From Gammaproteobacteria bacterium (lineage in GTDB: Bacteria; Pseudomonadota; Gammaproteobacteria; JABCZS01): 33,285 nucleotides of DNA. The notes beneath the pieces were generated by a model, which ran no database searches, was not told the DNA's origin, and saw only the letters and a program-made list of their open reading frames with translations. Both the position numbers and the translations under genes were made by a program. The stretch is from positions 1 to 33,285 of the forward strand of contig JAJFKJ010000049.1 of the NCBI GenBank assembly GCA_021773275.1. The letters are read 5' to 3'. Below are positions 10,901 through 19,322 of the stretch, piece after piece. Numbering within the stretch: position 1 is the first letter of the stretch; the number at the start of each line of letters is the position of its first letter.

Positions 10901-13900
10901 ATAAAGACTTCTTGGCCACGTAAGGCTTGGTTTTCAGCAATTAACATCCTTGCAAAAACACGTCGCTGAAGGTCCGGGTGATTCCACAAATAAGTAGACA
11001 GGCCCGATATGACTGCAGGAGCTTTCTGCTGGTATTCCTCTAGTTTTTTCGTAACATGATAGTTTATCGATTTCACCAGCGCTTCAATAGGCAAGGCGTT
11101 TGTTGCAATGCGCAGATCAATTAGGTGTTCTGCCAATGCGCTAGCCGCTACTTTTGTTTCCTGGTCTTTAGCAGGCTTAGGTGCCTTTTCGAAGACCTCA
11201 TTAAAACTATTAATGATTTTTTCTTGCAAGCTAGCCAAGAAAGGATCTAGCAGCGTTTGCACCTCCCCTGTAGGGAATGCTTTACGGCAAGCATCAAGAT
11301 TACCATACCAAACAGAAAGTGCCTCATAATCTTCTGCTGTGCGCTCGCCCATCGGTATCTCGCTTATGTGGTGCAGTCGATTCATGATAGGGAGCAAGTT
11401 TGGCATCAGCGCTTTCATGCAGCGTGCAGGGGCATTAGACAGCCCTTCAAGGCCTGAGACATGCGCTGACAAATGTTGCTCTGCGTTTTGTAATGACTGG
11501 TAAGCATTGTGCAAATGTACATAATGCGTGTCACGATAAATGCTTGCTTTTACGGCCAAATCCTCATTTTCGAACAAAGAATTTGAAAAGTCTGCTTGCC
11601 ACTCGTCAAGCTTTTGCTTCACCAATGCGCAAGTATCCGAATATGTTCGAACACATTCAAATTTATTTTCGGTAGCTTCTTCGTCAGCTGTGTTAAGCGT
11701 TTTCAAATTTGATAAAGCGCCATCCATTTGCTTAACACTGCCTAGCAACTGCCCTAGCTCGGCAGTAACGGTTCTTTCACGCAGCAAGGCATCAATGCGC
11801 TCGTGTTTTTTCATAAAAATATTGTGCAGGCTGCCAACTGTACGTTCTAGCTCTGCGGGACTAAATGTTTTCACGCCATCAAAAAGTTCATTATATAAAG
11901 CTGGCTGGTCAGCATTGAATTGACGCAAGCCCATCAGTACTTGCAGGTCGACTTCTAGGTGTTGTGCATCGCTGTTTGCCGAAAGCTTCGAAAGCCTATC
12001 AAGCGAGCTTGACCATGAGTTAAAGAGCTCGCGCGTTAATGCATTTACCTCTTCGGATAGTTCATTTATATTAAAAACATGAGCATTATAAAATGAAAAC
12101 ATGTCGCCAAATCTACTCACGCTGCGAGAATCGCTAGCAATCACGCGAGACATGGTGCTTGATAACTCTACAATATTCTTTTTGTATGCTCGGTACTTAC
12201 TAACAAGCTCGTGTACCGCTGCAAGTTTCTCGGTAATTTTTTCGCCATCATCTTTTATGCCAGCTAAGTTTTTGCGGAGGCCGTCAACATGGGTATGCAA
12301 GCCATCTTTGGCTTTAGCCGCCATTGCAAAGCTGAAACTTTCAAAGGCGCTATTGAATAGACCAAGCAGCGCATCAAATCCTTCAGATTTCGCATCGCTA
12401 AGCGCCTGAGTTTCGGCCTTACCTTTTGCTGCGATTGCTTGCTCGGCCTCATCAAATGCTTGCTCAAACGCATTTTGCTCGTTTTCTATTGCCGCAGCTC
12501 GAGCTTGGTTTCTTTCCACAAGTTTCTCAAGAAGTTTTTCTTTTATTGTATTTGCAAAGAAAAGGTGGCTATCTCGTAATGCCTTTCGAAACAATGTTTT
12601 TAGCGCTTCATAAGGATTTTTATGCTGGCCAGCTTGCATAAGCGCTGTCTGATGGGTGTCGCTTAACGCACGCACACCTGCATTGTCAATCGCTTCTCGC
12701 TCTGCATCTGCTTGCTGATAACCATCACCAGCAACCTTCCTTTCTAGCTCTGCATGTTGGGTCTCAGCAGCTTGGTATTCTCTGTTAAGCGTTTCAGCTT
12801 CTTGCCCTGAAAAGTCTGACTGCACATTGTTAAAGCTTGTTGGTAAGAAACTTCTTGCTGCTTTGACGTGAGCATATATTTCATTCGCCATCACGTATTC
12901 ACAGCTTGTAAGCTGCTGCAAAAACAGGGGCATCTGTTCTTTAATGTGAGCTCTCAGCTCTTGCGCCTGCTCAGCACGTTTGCGAGGCCTATCACCTCTG
13001 CTTTTACTAAGCTCTTCTAGTTTTGCAATAAGATCATGAGGCGAATTTTCTACGAGATGCGCAATATCTAGGCTTACTTTTTGGTGCACATCTAGCGCTT
13101 GCCTGTCCATTGCCAAACTGAAATTTAAACCCTGCCGAACTTGTTTAAAATATATTTTTTCCGCGGCCATATTCAGAGGGGGGGGCATGTAAAAAGATTG
13201 CTTATCAGTATAAGCATCAATCATTTTACGTATCGCAAATTCCTGATTTGAAATCATCCCATCGATTTTTTCACTTGCTTTATTGTACTGTTGGCCGCTC
13301 TGCATGTAGGCATCAAAAGATGCAAGTATTACGGCAAGCTCCATGAAAAAGCGCAATGCTGGCAAGCTTTTGAATGGGTCCTCACTACATACACGCTCAG
13401 CCCTCTCGACTAATGCATCAGAAAAAGCACCCAAGCCTCGAAAATGCGTCTTAATGTGTGCTTTTCGCTCCTCAAACCCTAGCGCCTTGTTATTTTTAAA
13501 CGCCAACAAGTCGGTTTTAAACTGAACAAATACTTCACTAACGTCGGCATCAATACCTAATGCATATAGATCTGTTTCTTTAATTAAGTTTTCAACTTGG
13601 CCCACAATCCCTTGAGTGTCTTCTGCAAGTCGATCAGCGATGGCACTTTGCAAGCCGGAAAGATGCTCGGGAATGCCCGCGCAATATTCAGACAACTTGT
13701 GCATCATTGCGAGCGCAAAACTGATGTCATTGCTTTTCTTTTTTTGTTTTGCATACCTGGCTTCTAGATGCGCTTCGGCATCCTCAGGAGCACCTGGATC
13801 TTTCACAGATATTCCAGACTCCTCGCTGAGAAGCTTAAGCCTTTCAGAAACCTGCTTGATCAAATCATCGAAAATGTTCGTGTCTATGCTTGTCGCATCC

Positions 13901-16293
13901 TTTAACATCTTTTCTATTCGCCCAAGACCACTCATAAGCTGCCCAAGCACTTCATAATTAGCGTCAATTCGACTCTCTTTATCATCGTTAATTTGGAACC
14001 ACAAGCTCAGAGCATTGTTTTTCATATTACCAAGCGACTCAGCCAGCCTGTCAACCTGCAGCGCAACAATGCTGTTGTGAATGTCTTTTTGTATTTCAGG
14101 CACTTCACATAAGGCCACCATTTGCAGCAGGTAAGCTTCGATCGTATCTACGTGCTCATGAACGCTTAAATTACTTTCCAATAGATCGGGAATCTCTGCG
14201 CCCATCTTCTTGACGCGAATCGAAGCTGCCTGCAACAGGCCAGACTGCTGCCCAGCAATGGCATCTTCATCAAGACCACCTAAGTATTGGTAAATTTTTT
14301 CATCTGCTTCTTCAATGGCTTGTAACAGATTTATAGCAGGTGCAACGGTTTTGCCTTCGTTATGCAGTAAATTTTCATCTTGCAAATAAGCAAAGGCTTT
14401 AGCTGTTGCATCTAGCACCGTCTGCTTGGCCTCTTTCTGCGCGTCTTTAAGCTTTGCTTCCGCATCATGTTCTTCGAATATTTTACGAGCAGCTTTATTA
14501 CGAGCAGCTTTATAAAGTGCTTCGGCTTTTTGCATCAGTTCAGCGTATTGTTCTATTTCACCTTGCTTTAATGCTTGCACAGCACCCGTTAAATAGTCAT
14601 CAAATAAATCGAAGGCTGTTTCTGTGGCTCGACCAGCATTCCCGTTAAGTTTTTTGTAGCTAGTATACTCTTCGCCATACTTGTCTTTAAGACCGTCTAA
14701 GATGAAAACCCCTGAAAAAAGGGCAAGCGTTCTCGCTTTTACTAAATGAGCAACCACGTCATCAACACTCGCATCTTTAACATGCATCGCTTCTATCAGA
14801 CGGTCTTGCTCAGCGGTGATTTTCTCGACACAAGATAAACCTTGCTTTTCATTGAGGTAAAGCAAAAAAGCCAAGCGCTCCAATACACCCGTACCTTTCT
14901 CGGTATAACTTAAAAACTCTTTGTTTTCACCCGTTAAATTTTGGTAGTCAAACTGAAATGCTGCGATGAGGTCACGACCTAGACTCTCTGCAAGTTTTTT
15001 GGCAAAATTATTTTTGATTTCAATGCACTCTTCATAAGCTTGCTTAACTTCCGGAAAGTGCTCACCTAGAACTCCATTAAGCTGCTGTAGTTCGCTCATC
15101 TTGTAATCAAATAAATCAGGGTCAACCCGTTCAAGCGCGTTTTTGATAATATGTTTTTGCTTTTCAATTTGCAGCTTTAATGCTTGCTCGGACTCTTCAG
15201 TCGTACCGTAATGAAAACCACCATCGGGCGCAACAATCGCATCAGCACTGTTTAAGCTTGAAATGAATTTTGTTCTTTTGTCAGCAAGTTGTTCTTCACC
15301 TACACTGTAGTCAAGCAAGAGAATGTTGTTGCTTAATAATTCCGCTGCACTAGCAGTTCTTTTTTTCATGTTGTCAATCATTGCAACAGCAGGCCCTTCA
15401 ACCCAATCCTCACCTGCCAAGGAAAGCAAATCTGCATGCAAAGTCTTTAGCTCGCCTTCCTTGTATTTTGTAAACACATAAGCAATGCTACCTGGGTTAC
15501 TTTCAATGCTTGGAATCAGCTTCGCAAAGTTGTTTAGCGTTTTAACAAGTTCACGGCCTCTGTCACCAATGTTATTCTTACTAATCACAAAAACAGGCTT
15601 GGTAGCTGAGCTATTAACAGCCATGGTGATGCCTGTTGTATTTGTTATATCCTGTTCAACACCTGCGGTATCATCAAAACCAGGTGAGTCCCAAATTTCT
15701 AGTTCTTGGATGTTAATCGAATTTAAGGTTCGTGTTTCAGAGTGCTTTTGTGCGCTGGTCTTGATAACCTCTAATTGTTTTTTTAAAGTCACATCTAAAT
15801 CGCTAGCGTCTGTCTGAATATGTGGCACACCCTCGACATCACCCAAAACCATCTTAGCGCCCGCCAAAAAATGAATTGTCGTAGATTTGCCTGAGCCCGT
15901 ATTACCCATCGCGAGCACTTTTTCACGGCTCGCCCTGGTGGTCACTGCCCTACTCTCGCCTAAAAGCTTCGTCAGCAATGGCAGGTTAACGGGGTTGGTT
16001 TGACGCAATGCAGATGCCAATTTTTTAGTCGTTAAATCCTTGAGTTCAGGCGGCTCTCCATCAGCTAACTTTTCTTCTTTAAAACGTAAAACAAAACGAC
16101 CATACGTCGCTTGCAAGTCATATTCCCCTAAAAAGCCAGGCGCACCATCTCCACATAGTTGTTCCGCCTTAAAATGAATATACAAGGCAATCAGGTGCTT
16201 CTGCGCACAATCAGGCATGTTTTTCACATGGCTGAAATCATCAATTAATCGCTGGAGTTTTGCGGCATTTAGAGAAGTTGCATCGTATGGCAT
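7930..16293 (-). CDS. Giant AIG1/septin-like GTPase fused to a SecA-like DEAD motor, 2787 aa
   Basis: One uninterrupted frame with good Shine-Dalgarno AAAGGTGAT. Residues ~122-330 form a P-loop GTPase: G1 GNTGSGKS (130-137), G3 DSPG (202-205) within WDSPGFDDTAGVEQD, and G4-like TKYK (275-278). This is the style of AIG1/septin-related GTPases common in eukaryotes. Residues ~340-2010 are helical and coiled-coil with no recognisable fold. Residues ~2020-2510 match the SecA motor: Walker A SGQGKS (Lys2034, Ser2035), DYLTGRD (2059-2065), YGT (2088-2090), Walker B LLLDELD (Asp2135, Glu2136), VSGT (2300-2303), RRGMD (2446-2450) and RTQRQGSTGS (2484-2493, SecA arginine-finger motif). The last ~280 residues match nothing I know. 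There is no signal peptide or membrane helix, so it is cytosolic or exported by another route. It is not the housekeeping SecA: the motor is at the C-terminus, and the SecA scaffold, wing and zinc tail are not evident. The function, perhaps mechanochemical or as a secreted effector, is unknown. Confidence 0.9.
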   Translation of the reverse strand: MPYDATSLNAAKLQRLIDDFSHVKNMPDCAQKHLIALYIHFKAEQLCGDGAPGFLGEYDLQATYGRFVLRFKEEKLADGEPPELKDLTTKKLASALRQTNPVNLPLLTKLLGESRAVTTRASREKVLAMGNTGSGKSTTIHFLAGAKMVLGDVEGVPHIQTDASDLDVTLKKQLEVIKTSAQKHSETRTLNSINIQELEIWDSPGFDDTAGVEQDITNTTGITMAVNSSATKPVFVISKNNIGDRGRELVKTLNNFAKLIPSIESNPGSIAYVFTKYKEGELKTLHADLLSLAGEDWVEGPAVAMIDNMKKRTASAAELLSNNILLLDYSVGEEQLADKRTKFISSLNSADAIVAPDGGFHYGTTEESEQALKLQIEKQKHIIKNALERVDPDLFDYKMSELQQLNGVLGEHFPEVKQAYEECIEIKNNFAKKLAESLGRDLIAAFQFDYQNLTGENKEFLSYTEKGTGVLERLAFLLYLNEKQGLSCVEKITAEQDRLIEAMHVKDASVDDVVAHLVKARTLALFSGVFILDGLKDKYGEEYTSYKKLNGNAGRATETAFDLFDDYLTGAVQALKQGEIEQYAELMQKAEALYKAARNKAARKIFEEHDAEAKLKDAQKEAKQTVLDATAKAFAYLQDENLLHNEGKTVAPAINLLQAIEEADEKIYQYLGGLDEDAIAGQQSGLLQAASIRVKKMGAEIPDLLESNLSVHEHVDTIEAYLLQMVALCEVPEIQKDIHNSIVALQVDRLAESLGNMKNNALSLWFQINDDKESRIDANYEVLGQLMSGLGRIEKMLKDATSIDTNIFDDLIKQVSERLKLLSEESGISVKDPGAPEDAEAHLEARYAKQKKKSNDISFALAMMHKLSEYCAGIPEHLSGLQSAIADRLAEDTQGIVGQVENLIKETDLYALGIDADVSEVFVQFKTDLLAFKNNKALGFEERKAHIKTHFRGLGAFSDALVERAERVCSEDPFKSLPALRFFMELAVILASFDAYMQSGQQYNKASEKIDGMISNQEFAIRKMIDAYTDKQSFYMPPPLNMAAEKIYFKQVRQGLNFSLAMDRQALDVHQKVSLDIAHLVENSPHDLIAKLEELSKSRGDRPRKRAEQAQELRAHIKEQMPLFLQQLTSCEYVMANEIYAHVKAARSFLPTSFNNVQSDFSGQEAETLNREYQAAETQHAELERKVAGDGYQQADAEREAIDNAGVRALSDTHQTALMQAGQHKNPYEALKTLFRKALRDSHLFFANTIKEKLLEKLVERNQARAAAIENEQNAFEQAFDEAEQAIAAKGKAETQALSDAKSEGFDALLGLFNSAFESFSFAMAAKAKDGLHTHVDGLRKNLAGIKDDGEKITEKLAAVHELVSKYRAYKKNIVELSSTMSRVIASDSRSVSRFGDMFSFYNAHVFNINELSEEVNALTRELFNSWSSSLDRLSKLSANSDAQHLEVDLQVLMGLRQFNADQPALYNELFDGVKTFSPAELERTVGSLHNIFMKKHERIDALLRERTVTAELGQLLGSVKQMDGALSNLKTLNTADEEATENKFECVRTYSDTCALVKQKLDEWQADFSNSLFENEDLAVKASIYRDTHYVHLHNAYQSLQNAEQHLSAHVSGLEGLSNAPARCMKALMPNLLPIMNRLHHISEIPMGERTAEDYEALSVWYGNLDACRKAFPTGEVQTLLDPFLASLQEKIINSFNEVFEKAPKPAKDQETKVAASALAEHLIDLRIATNALPIEALVKSINYHVTKKLEEYQQKAPAVISGLSTYLWNHPDLQRRVFARMLIAENQALRGQEVFIRNSSTRRVDFEQVLGGIRGPSSDNKAVLKTLHTSFHKEYWSLVHTGLAQDHTANALLGLVAKIKQIPTGDGTRKEKVRRLLAHLFAYWTIDNSSFYKEQQRNGGKSKQELELYLMQPHPAQILGLFRLFSLDQHDDVIKSLFPNVKSPAEIDAERVWAERKEKAQQLVDATTAVAGKAAIAASGVMNTMLQKAGIDYQIETGSSSATTNTSNAVAPTVAGPKKENHVAEVPSGQGKSVVQAIQAAVMAVLGDKADAGCYSDYLTGRDYRDFKSMFVALGLVDENNPDVDYGTLDELADKRTRILSDIRNVFAAYIREGEFPRSKPFDLEKRLHLLLDELDKVLDPEYINETFTVSGIFQDKSHVKPLLDRLWREKEGFDSESISLKEIKEWDEYKTCMLKYTGWEPLFLSGVKNMVLAIQNRAKHTYYFNNASQKVGYLSSGSYNYDKVDGYNTLCAYYAEHDKEPGNTLLTQNLEEKIGFNINYGIFSRAKLLQYDHVNGVSGTLETTTRKQKDYLRDAYGVANATYLPSAYPEAKGADSQKFNPGADFKVVSEEDHAQAIVKEMESKLKPVHVNGGPVNGASEKRAALLFFENQAQIRAFLESPAFSEYKANAVTLTEATGTTARDAIVNAIATPGRITLATAAFRRGMDAVCRNDGLDKAGGLHVLATRLCENMSEQEQEMKRTQRQGSTGSYSMVISAKELADKFADNQGLCDSLPAMVNTDAIQRMHSKNAYVRIMEARQAKCNTEFDTAITKSQAIGELHDESMGFMYRLSANTPQNEILRYLQKNNPELQGALQEPVYKNYFIPVYNTGGDVILQSTIADMRAVFASGRELIDGAYFEPKHYYQKIFVCTGNNPNHRPRTIVNMFGYSNNLNKILEFLNGDYKNGVVPANLDVPDWAKTCRLGNFDAAAHKSEQVKQRGGVGDNRVAQFENAHGLDAGNLQAAPGAVKSAEMTAGYDNHRGKRHQGNGNGLDTGPLKNTLRK

Positions 16294-16486
16294 TAAATCA
16301 CCTTTAAATTATAAATCTACGGCTAACACAAGTCTGCCATCTTACACAATCATGCGCAAAAAATCAAGCATGTTCTGCTAGAAGCAGGCCTAAAACAAGC
16401 TGAGAAACTTACTTTTTTGCAACGAAAATCAACAAGTTACGCCCGCTGCTCTTCACACATCATACCACTTCCGGTATATTTACCCC
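16294..16486. promoter_or_regulatory. Divergent promoter region, giant operon versus tag
   Basis: This 193-base gap must hold the start signals of both the 11.6-kb minus-strand operon and tag. On the minus side a TATAAT lies only 14 bases before the ATG with the Shine-Dalgarno in between and no fitting -35, so it may not be the true -10. The tag promoter is listed separately. Confidence 0.5.
16452..16480 (+). promoter_or_regulatory. Sigma70 promoter of tag, probably leaderless
   Basis: TTCACA (16452-16457), a 17-base spacer, and TATATT (16475-16480), then exactly 6 bases (TACCCC) before the ATG. Normal -10 to start spacing puts +1 at or next to the A of the ATG, and there is no Shine-Dalgarno. 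Confidence 0.65.
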
Positions 16487-17062
16487 ATGGATACAACAGA
16501 CAACAAAATCCGCTGCTTTGGTAATGGCAAGCCACTGTATGCTGCGTATCACGACCATGAATGGGGCATCCCCGCACATGATGACCGCCACCTGTTCGAG
16601 ATGCTGATTCTTGAGGGTGCCCAAGCTGGTCTGAGCTGGGAAACCATTCTAAACAAGCGTGAAGGCTATCGGCGCTGTTTTCATTGGTTTGATGTACATA
16701 CTGTAGCTGCTATGACTGATGCAGAATTAGAAGCGCTACGAGAAGACCCAGCCATTGTACGCAACCGTTTAAAAATTTACAGCGCCCGCAAAAACGCGCT
16801 CGTTTTTATGCAAATCCAAGAAGCGTTTGGCTCTTTTAATGATTACCTTTGGGCTTTTGTTGACGGCAAGCCGATTGTTAACCACTGGGCCAATAGCAAG
16901 GAAGTGCCTGTAACAACGACGCAAAGTGATGCGCTTGCAAAAGATCTAAAAAAACGCGGCATGAGCTTTGTTGGCTCAACAATTATGTATGCCTACATGC
17001 AGGCTGTTGGCGTAGTCAATGACCATACCGCCAATTGTTGGCTTGCGCCATCATGCAAGTAG
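16487..17062 (+). CDS. tag: DNA-3-methyladenine glycosylase I (Tag)
   Basis: Base-excision repair enzyme that removes 3-methyladenine from alkylated DNA; 191 residues, close to the usual 185-190. Family landmarks are all present: zinc-site residues Cys10 and His22 (YHDHEWG) at the N-terminus and His180 and Cys184 (VNDHTANC) at the C-terminus. The base-pocket segment LEGAQAGLSW holds Glu43 and Trp51, matching Glu38 and Trp46 of the E. coli enzyme as I remember it. The helix-hairpin-helix core and the KKRGMSFVGSTIMYAYMQA segment are intact. Transcription probably starts at the ATG. It is divergent from the giant operon, with rlpA 18 bases downstream on the same strand. Confidence 0.97.
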   Translation: MDTTDNKIRCFGNGKPLYAAYHDHEWGIPAHDDRHLFEMLILEGAQAGLSWETILNKREGYRRCFHWFDVHTVAAMTDAELEALREDPAIVRNRLKIYSARKNALVFMQIQEAFGSFNDYLWAFVDGKPIVNHWANSKEVPVTTTQSDALAKDLKKRGMSFVGSTIMYAYMQAVGVVNDHTANCWLAPSCK

Positions 17063-17065
17063 CTA

Positions 17066-17074
17066 TGCTATAAT
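17066..17074 (+). promoter_or_regulatory. Extended -10 promoter of rlpA, probably leaderless
   Basis: TGC-TATAAT at 17066-17074 is a perfect extended -10. Six bases (TTCGCC) separate it from the ATG at 17081, so +1 would fall at the start codon. No good -35 or Shine-Dalgarno is seen. A second ATG follows directly at 17084. Confidence 0.6.
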
Positions 17075-17080
17075 TTCGCC

Positions 17081-17938
17081 ATGATGAGTAAAGCGATTAA
17101 AACACTGTTTATTGTCTTTTGCGTTGTGCTGCTAGCCAGCTGCGGCGGCAATAGTAATAAAAGCTCCGGCGGGCGTTATAAGCAAGCGCAAGATACCGCG
17201 CCTAAAAAGAAAGTAAACCTAGCGAAAGTGCCTTGCGCAAAGCCTAAACACGAAAATTACAGTAGATACGGCAACCCACCTTCTTATGTTGTATTTGGCA
17301 AAACCTACCATGTGTGGGACACACACCTAGGTTACGAAGAAGAAGGCCTGGCCTCGTGGTATGGCACAAAGTTTCAGGGTTATTCAACCTCTAGCGGTGA
17401 ACCCTACGATATGTACCAAATGACAGCAGCGCATAAACACCTGCCCGTACCCAGCTATGCAAAAGTGACGAATTTGAAAAACAAAAAATCGGTGATCGTG
17501 AAAGTCAACGATCGCGGGCCTTTTCATAGCGATCGCATCATCGACTTATCATACGTTGCTGCTGCAAAACTTGATATTTTAAGTACTGGCACAGGTCATG
17601 TACGTGTCGAGTCGATCGACGTTAAAGAATATAACAAGCGTGATAGAAAACGCGGTGAGCCCGAAGCGGTTCCAGAGGCAGCACCAGAACCCGTACCTTA
17701 CACCCCCATTGGCGATGAAATCTATTTGCAAATTGCCGCCCTGGGCAGTTTTGATGGCGCGCACGATCTCGCCAACAAAGTGGAGCCTTTTAGCGATAAA
17801 CAAGTGCATGTTTATGAACAAGGTGATTTATTCCGGGTGCAGATTGGCCCCTTCAATAATGAGTTTGATGCGAATAACTTTAAAGAAAGCACCTTGGCGC
17901 AGCTGAATTTAAACCAGGCATTTTTAGTACGTCGGTAG
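17081..17938 (+). CDS. rlpA: Septal ring lytic transglycosylase RlpA family lipoprotein
   Basis: Outer-membrane lipoprotein of 285 residues that cleaves or binds denuded peptidoglycan at the division site. The signal peptide ends in a lipobox LLAS-C with lipidated Cys21 followed by Gly-Gly. The double-psi beta-barrel (about 85-190) shows the family blocks GLASWYG, TSSGEPYDM with the catalytic-type Glu, and VNDRGPF...RIIDLS with the catalytic-type Asp. A Pro/Glu linker leads to a C-terminal SPOR domain (about 207-285, from YLQIAALGSF to the end) that targets the septum. It lies 18 bases after tag but has its own extended -10, so it need not depend on tag transcription. Whether it is an active transglycosylase cannot be judged here. 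Confidence 0.95.
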   Translation: MMSKAIKTLFIVFCVVLLASCGGNSNKSSGGRYKQAQDTAPKKKVNLAKVPCAKPKHENYSRYGNPPSYVVFGKTYHVWDTHLGYEEEGLASWYGTKFQGYSTSSGEPYDMYQMTAAHKHLPVPSYAKVTNLKNKKSVIVKVNDRGPFHSDRIIDLSYVAAAKLDILSTGTGHVRVESIDVKEYNKRDRKRGEPEAVPEAAPEPVPYTPIGDEIYLQIAALGSFDGAHDLANKVEPFSDKQVHVYEQGDLFRVQIGPFNNEFDANNFKESTLAQLNLNQAFLVRR

Positions 17939-18138
17939 ATTGTTGCAAGTAGAAAATCCCCCGATGCAGCTGCGCTGCATCTGCCCCCTTTACAAAGGGG
18001 GCGATTATATTGCAAGGTCATCGCAAGCTAATGTAGGGGTCGCACCCTGTGCGACCCGACATTGCGCAGCAATTGTAATTACCGCGAGCTTTCGCTCGCG
18101 CGGGCTGCATAGGATGCAGCCCCTACGTTAAATTTGCT
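17939..18138. repeat. R2 + R1 repeat block between convergent rlpA and the 328-aa gene
   Basis: An R2 element at 17953-18005 (AAAATCCCCC ... CCCCCTTTACAAAGGGGG, CGAT) has its inner stem replaced by a GATGCAGC/GCTGCATC palindrome. An R1 copy follows at 18032-18062, and a related palindrome GGGCTGCATAGGATGCAGCCC at about 18100-18120. A small CGCGAG/CTCGCG hairpin sits at 18082-18099. No gene is seen. Confidence 0.8.
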
Positions 18139-19125
18139 TTAGAACGTTAGTTCAGAATCAATACTCTGTTTTTCATCTTCTGCATCAGGCTGTAGTGTCT
18201 CAACATTAGGTTTACCAATAAAACTACGGCCAAAATCACATAATTTCTCTGAAAATGTTTTTTCTTGTTGCTTAAAGTGGTTTGTCATACTTTGTGCTAA
18301 AGCCGGCGTGACAAAATACAAAATCAAAGCCATCATCACGAATGCGACGGGGATGCCAATATAAATCAGATCCGAATCGACTTCATGATCGACAATATCT
18401 GCGACGATGTGCAACACAAAAGTATATGATGTAATGATGATGGCAATAGCTGCACGTTGGCCTTTTATATTTTCTGCATCGGCATCAACAAAGTCATTGC
18501 GAAATTTTTGTCCGATGTACATGCCAGCATAAACGCCTATCCCAGCAAACACCGCGACCAGCATTGCGGCCACCCACATCTCTTCCATGGCGGCTAGCAA
18601 ACCTTCTTCGGCGGCTGCGCCTGTTTTTTCGTCAGTATCATCCGTCTCGGGGTATATTTCTTCTAGAATCGCGGTAGCAAATGCTGTCATGAATAGCATG
18701 CATAAGCTTTTAGCCAACATAACCCTTGTTGCAGCATTAGCTTGGGCAAGTTTATTGTTGTAAAAGCCCGACGGGGTGTCTGGGGCAGCTTCTGCTTTTT
18801 CTTTTTCATGCTGGCGCATGATATACCAAAGATGCATGCGCAACCAAAAGTAATAAAACCCGGTAACCGCAAGGCTGATACTACCCGGATAGAGTATAAA
18901 ATCGTAAAATCCTTCAGCGGTCGAATCATCACTTGCGCCTGTTATGTCTTCAGCTCTGACATGGAAATCGTGTTTGCTCTCGCCATGCAGGGTTTCATCG
19001 ACCATCGCCACTGACATGCTCGTGCCAGCATTCCAGCGCCTGCTTTGCAGCGCTTCGTACTTGGGTGAAAACTGTACTATTTGTGTAGTAGGCATCTTAC
19101 TAAGACTAGCATTAGTTAAGCTCAT
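18139..19125 (-). CDS. Hypothetical multi-pass membrane protein, 328 aa (hairpin family member A)
   Basis: Unrecognised inner-membrane protein. A soluble N-terminus of about 70 residues is followed by five predicted helices (about 73-97, 133-153, 182-204, 223-245, 252-274). They are grouped as pairs joined by short acidic stretches (EEIYPETDDTDE, DIVDHEVDSD), and the protein ends in a charged tail (PDAEDEKQSIDSELTF). The pair-plus-acidic-loop plan, spacing and local sequence (YPGSISLAVTGFYYFWLRMH) resemble the 427- and 347-residue proteins nearby, so the three are probably paralogues. No Shine-Dalgarno precedes the ATG, and a second Met at residue 11 is an alternative start. It converges on rlpA. 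Function is unknown. Confidence 0.75.
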   Translation of the reverse strand: MSLTNASLSKMPTTQIVQFSPKYEALQSRRWNAGTSMSVAMVDETLHGESKHDFHVRAEDITGASDDSTAEGFYDFILYPGSISLAVTGFYYFWLRMHLWYIMRQHEKEKAEAAPDTPSGFYNNKLAQANAATRVMLAKSLCMLFMTAFATAILEEIYPETDDTDEKTGAAAEEGLLAAMEEMWVAAMLVAVFAGIGVYAGMYIGQKFRNDFVDADAENIKGQRAAIAIIITSYTFVLHIVADIVDHEVDSDLIYIGIPVAFVMMALILYFVTPALAQSMTNHFKQQEKTFSEKLCDFGRSFIGKPNVETLQPDAEDEKQSIDSELTF

Positions 19126-19168
19126 AGGTCAACATAAAATGGTTGATAAAGTAAGATTTCTGCAATTA

Positions 19169-19317
19169 CAAAAACCCCCGCCCGCCGTTGGCGGCCTGCC
19201 CCCTTCAAAAAGGGGGCATATAGCAATGGGGGTTATAAAGGGGGAGAAGCGCAGCTCTCCCCCTTTAGCGCGAAGGGCGGATTTATTCCGTCCGAGCAAG
19301 TATATTAAGCTACGACC
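19169..19317. repeat. R2 variant, strong inverted repeat and copy of the 3533-3588 segment
   Basis: An R2-like element (19169-19219, AAAAACCCCCGCC ... CCCCCTTCAAAAAGGGGG) is followed by a perfect 11-base inverted repeat, 19237-19247 (AAAGGGGGAGA) with 19256-19266 and an 8-base loop. The segment 19259-19317 then repeats the sequence at 3533-3588, including TATATTAAGCT. No gene is seen. Confidence 0.75.
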
Positions 19318-19322
19318 CACGC

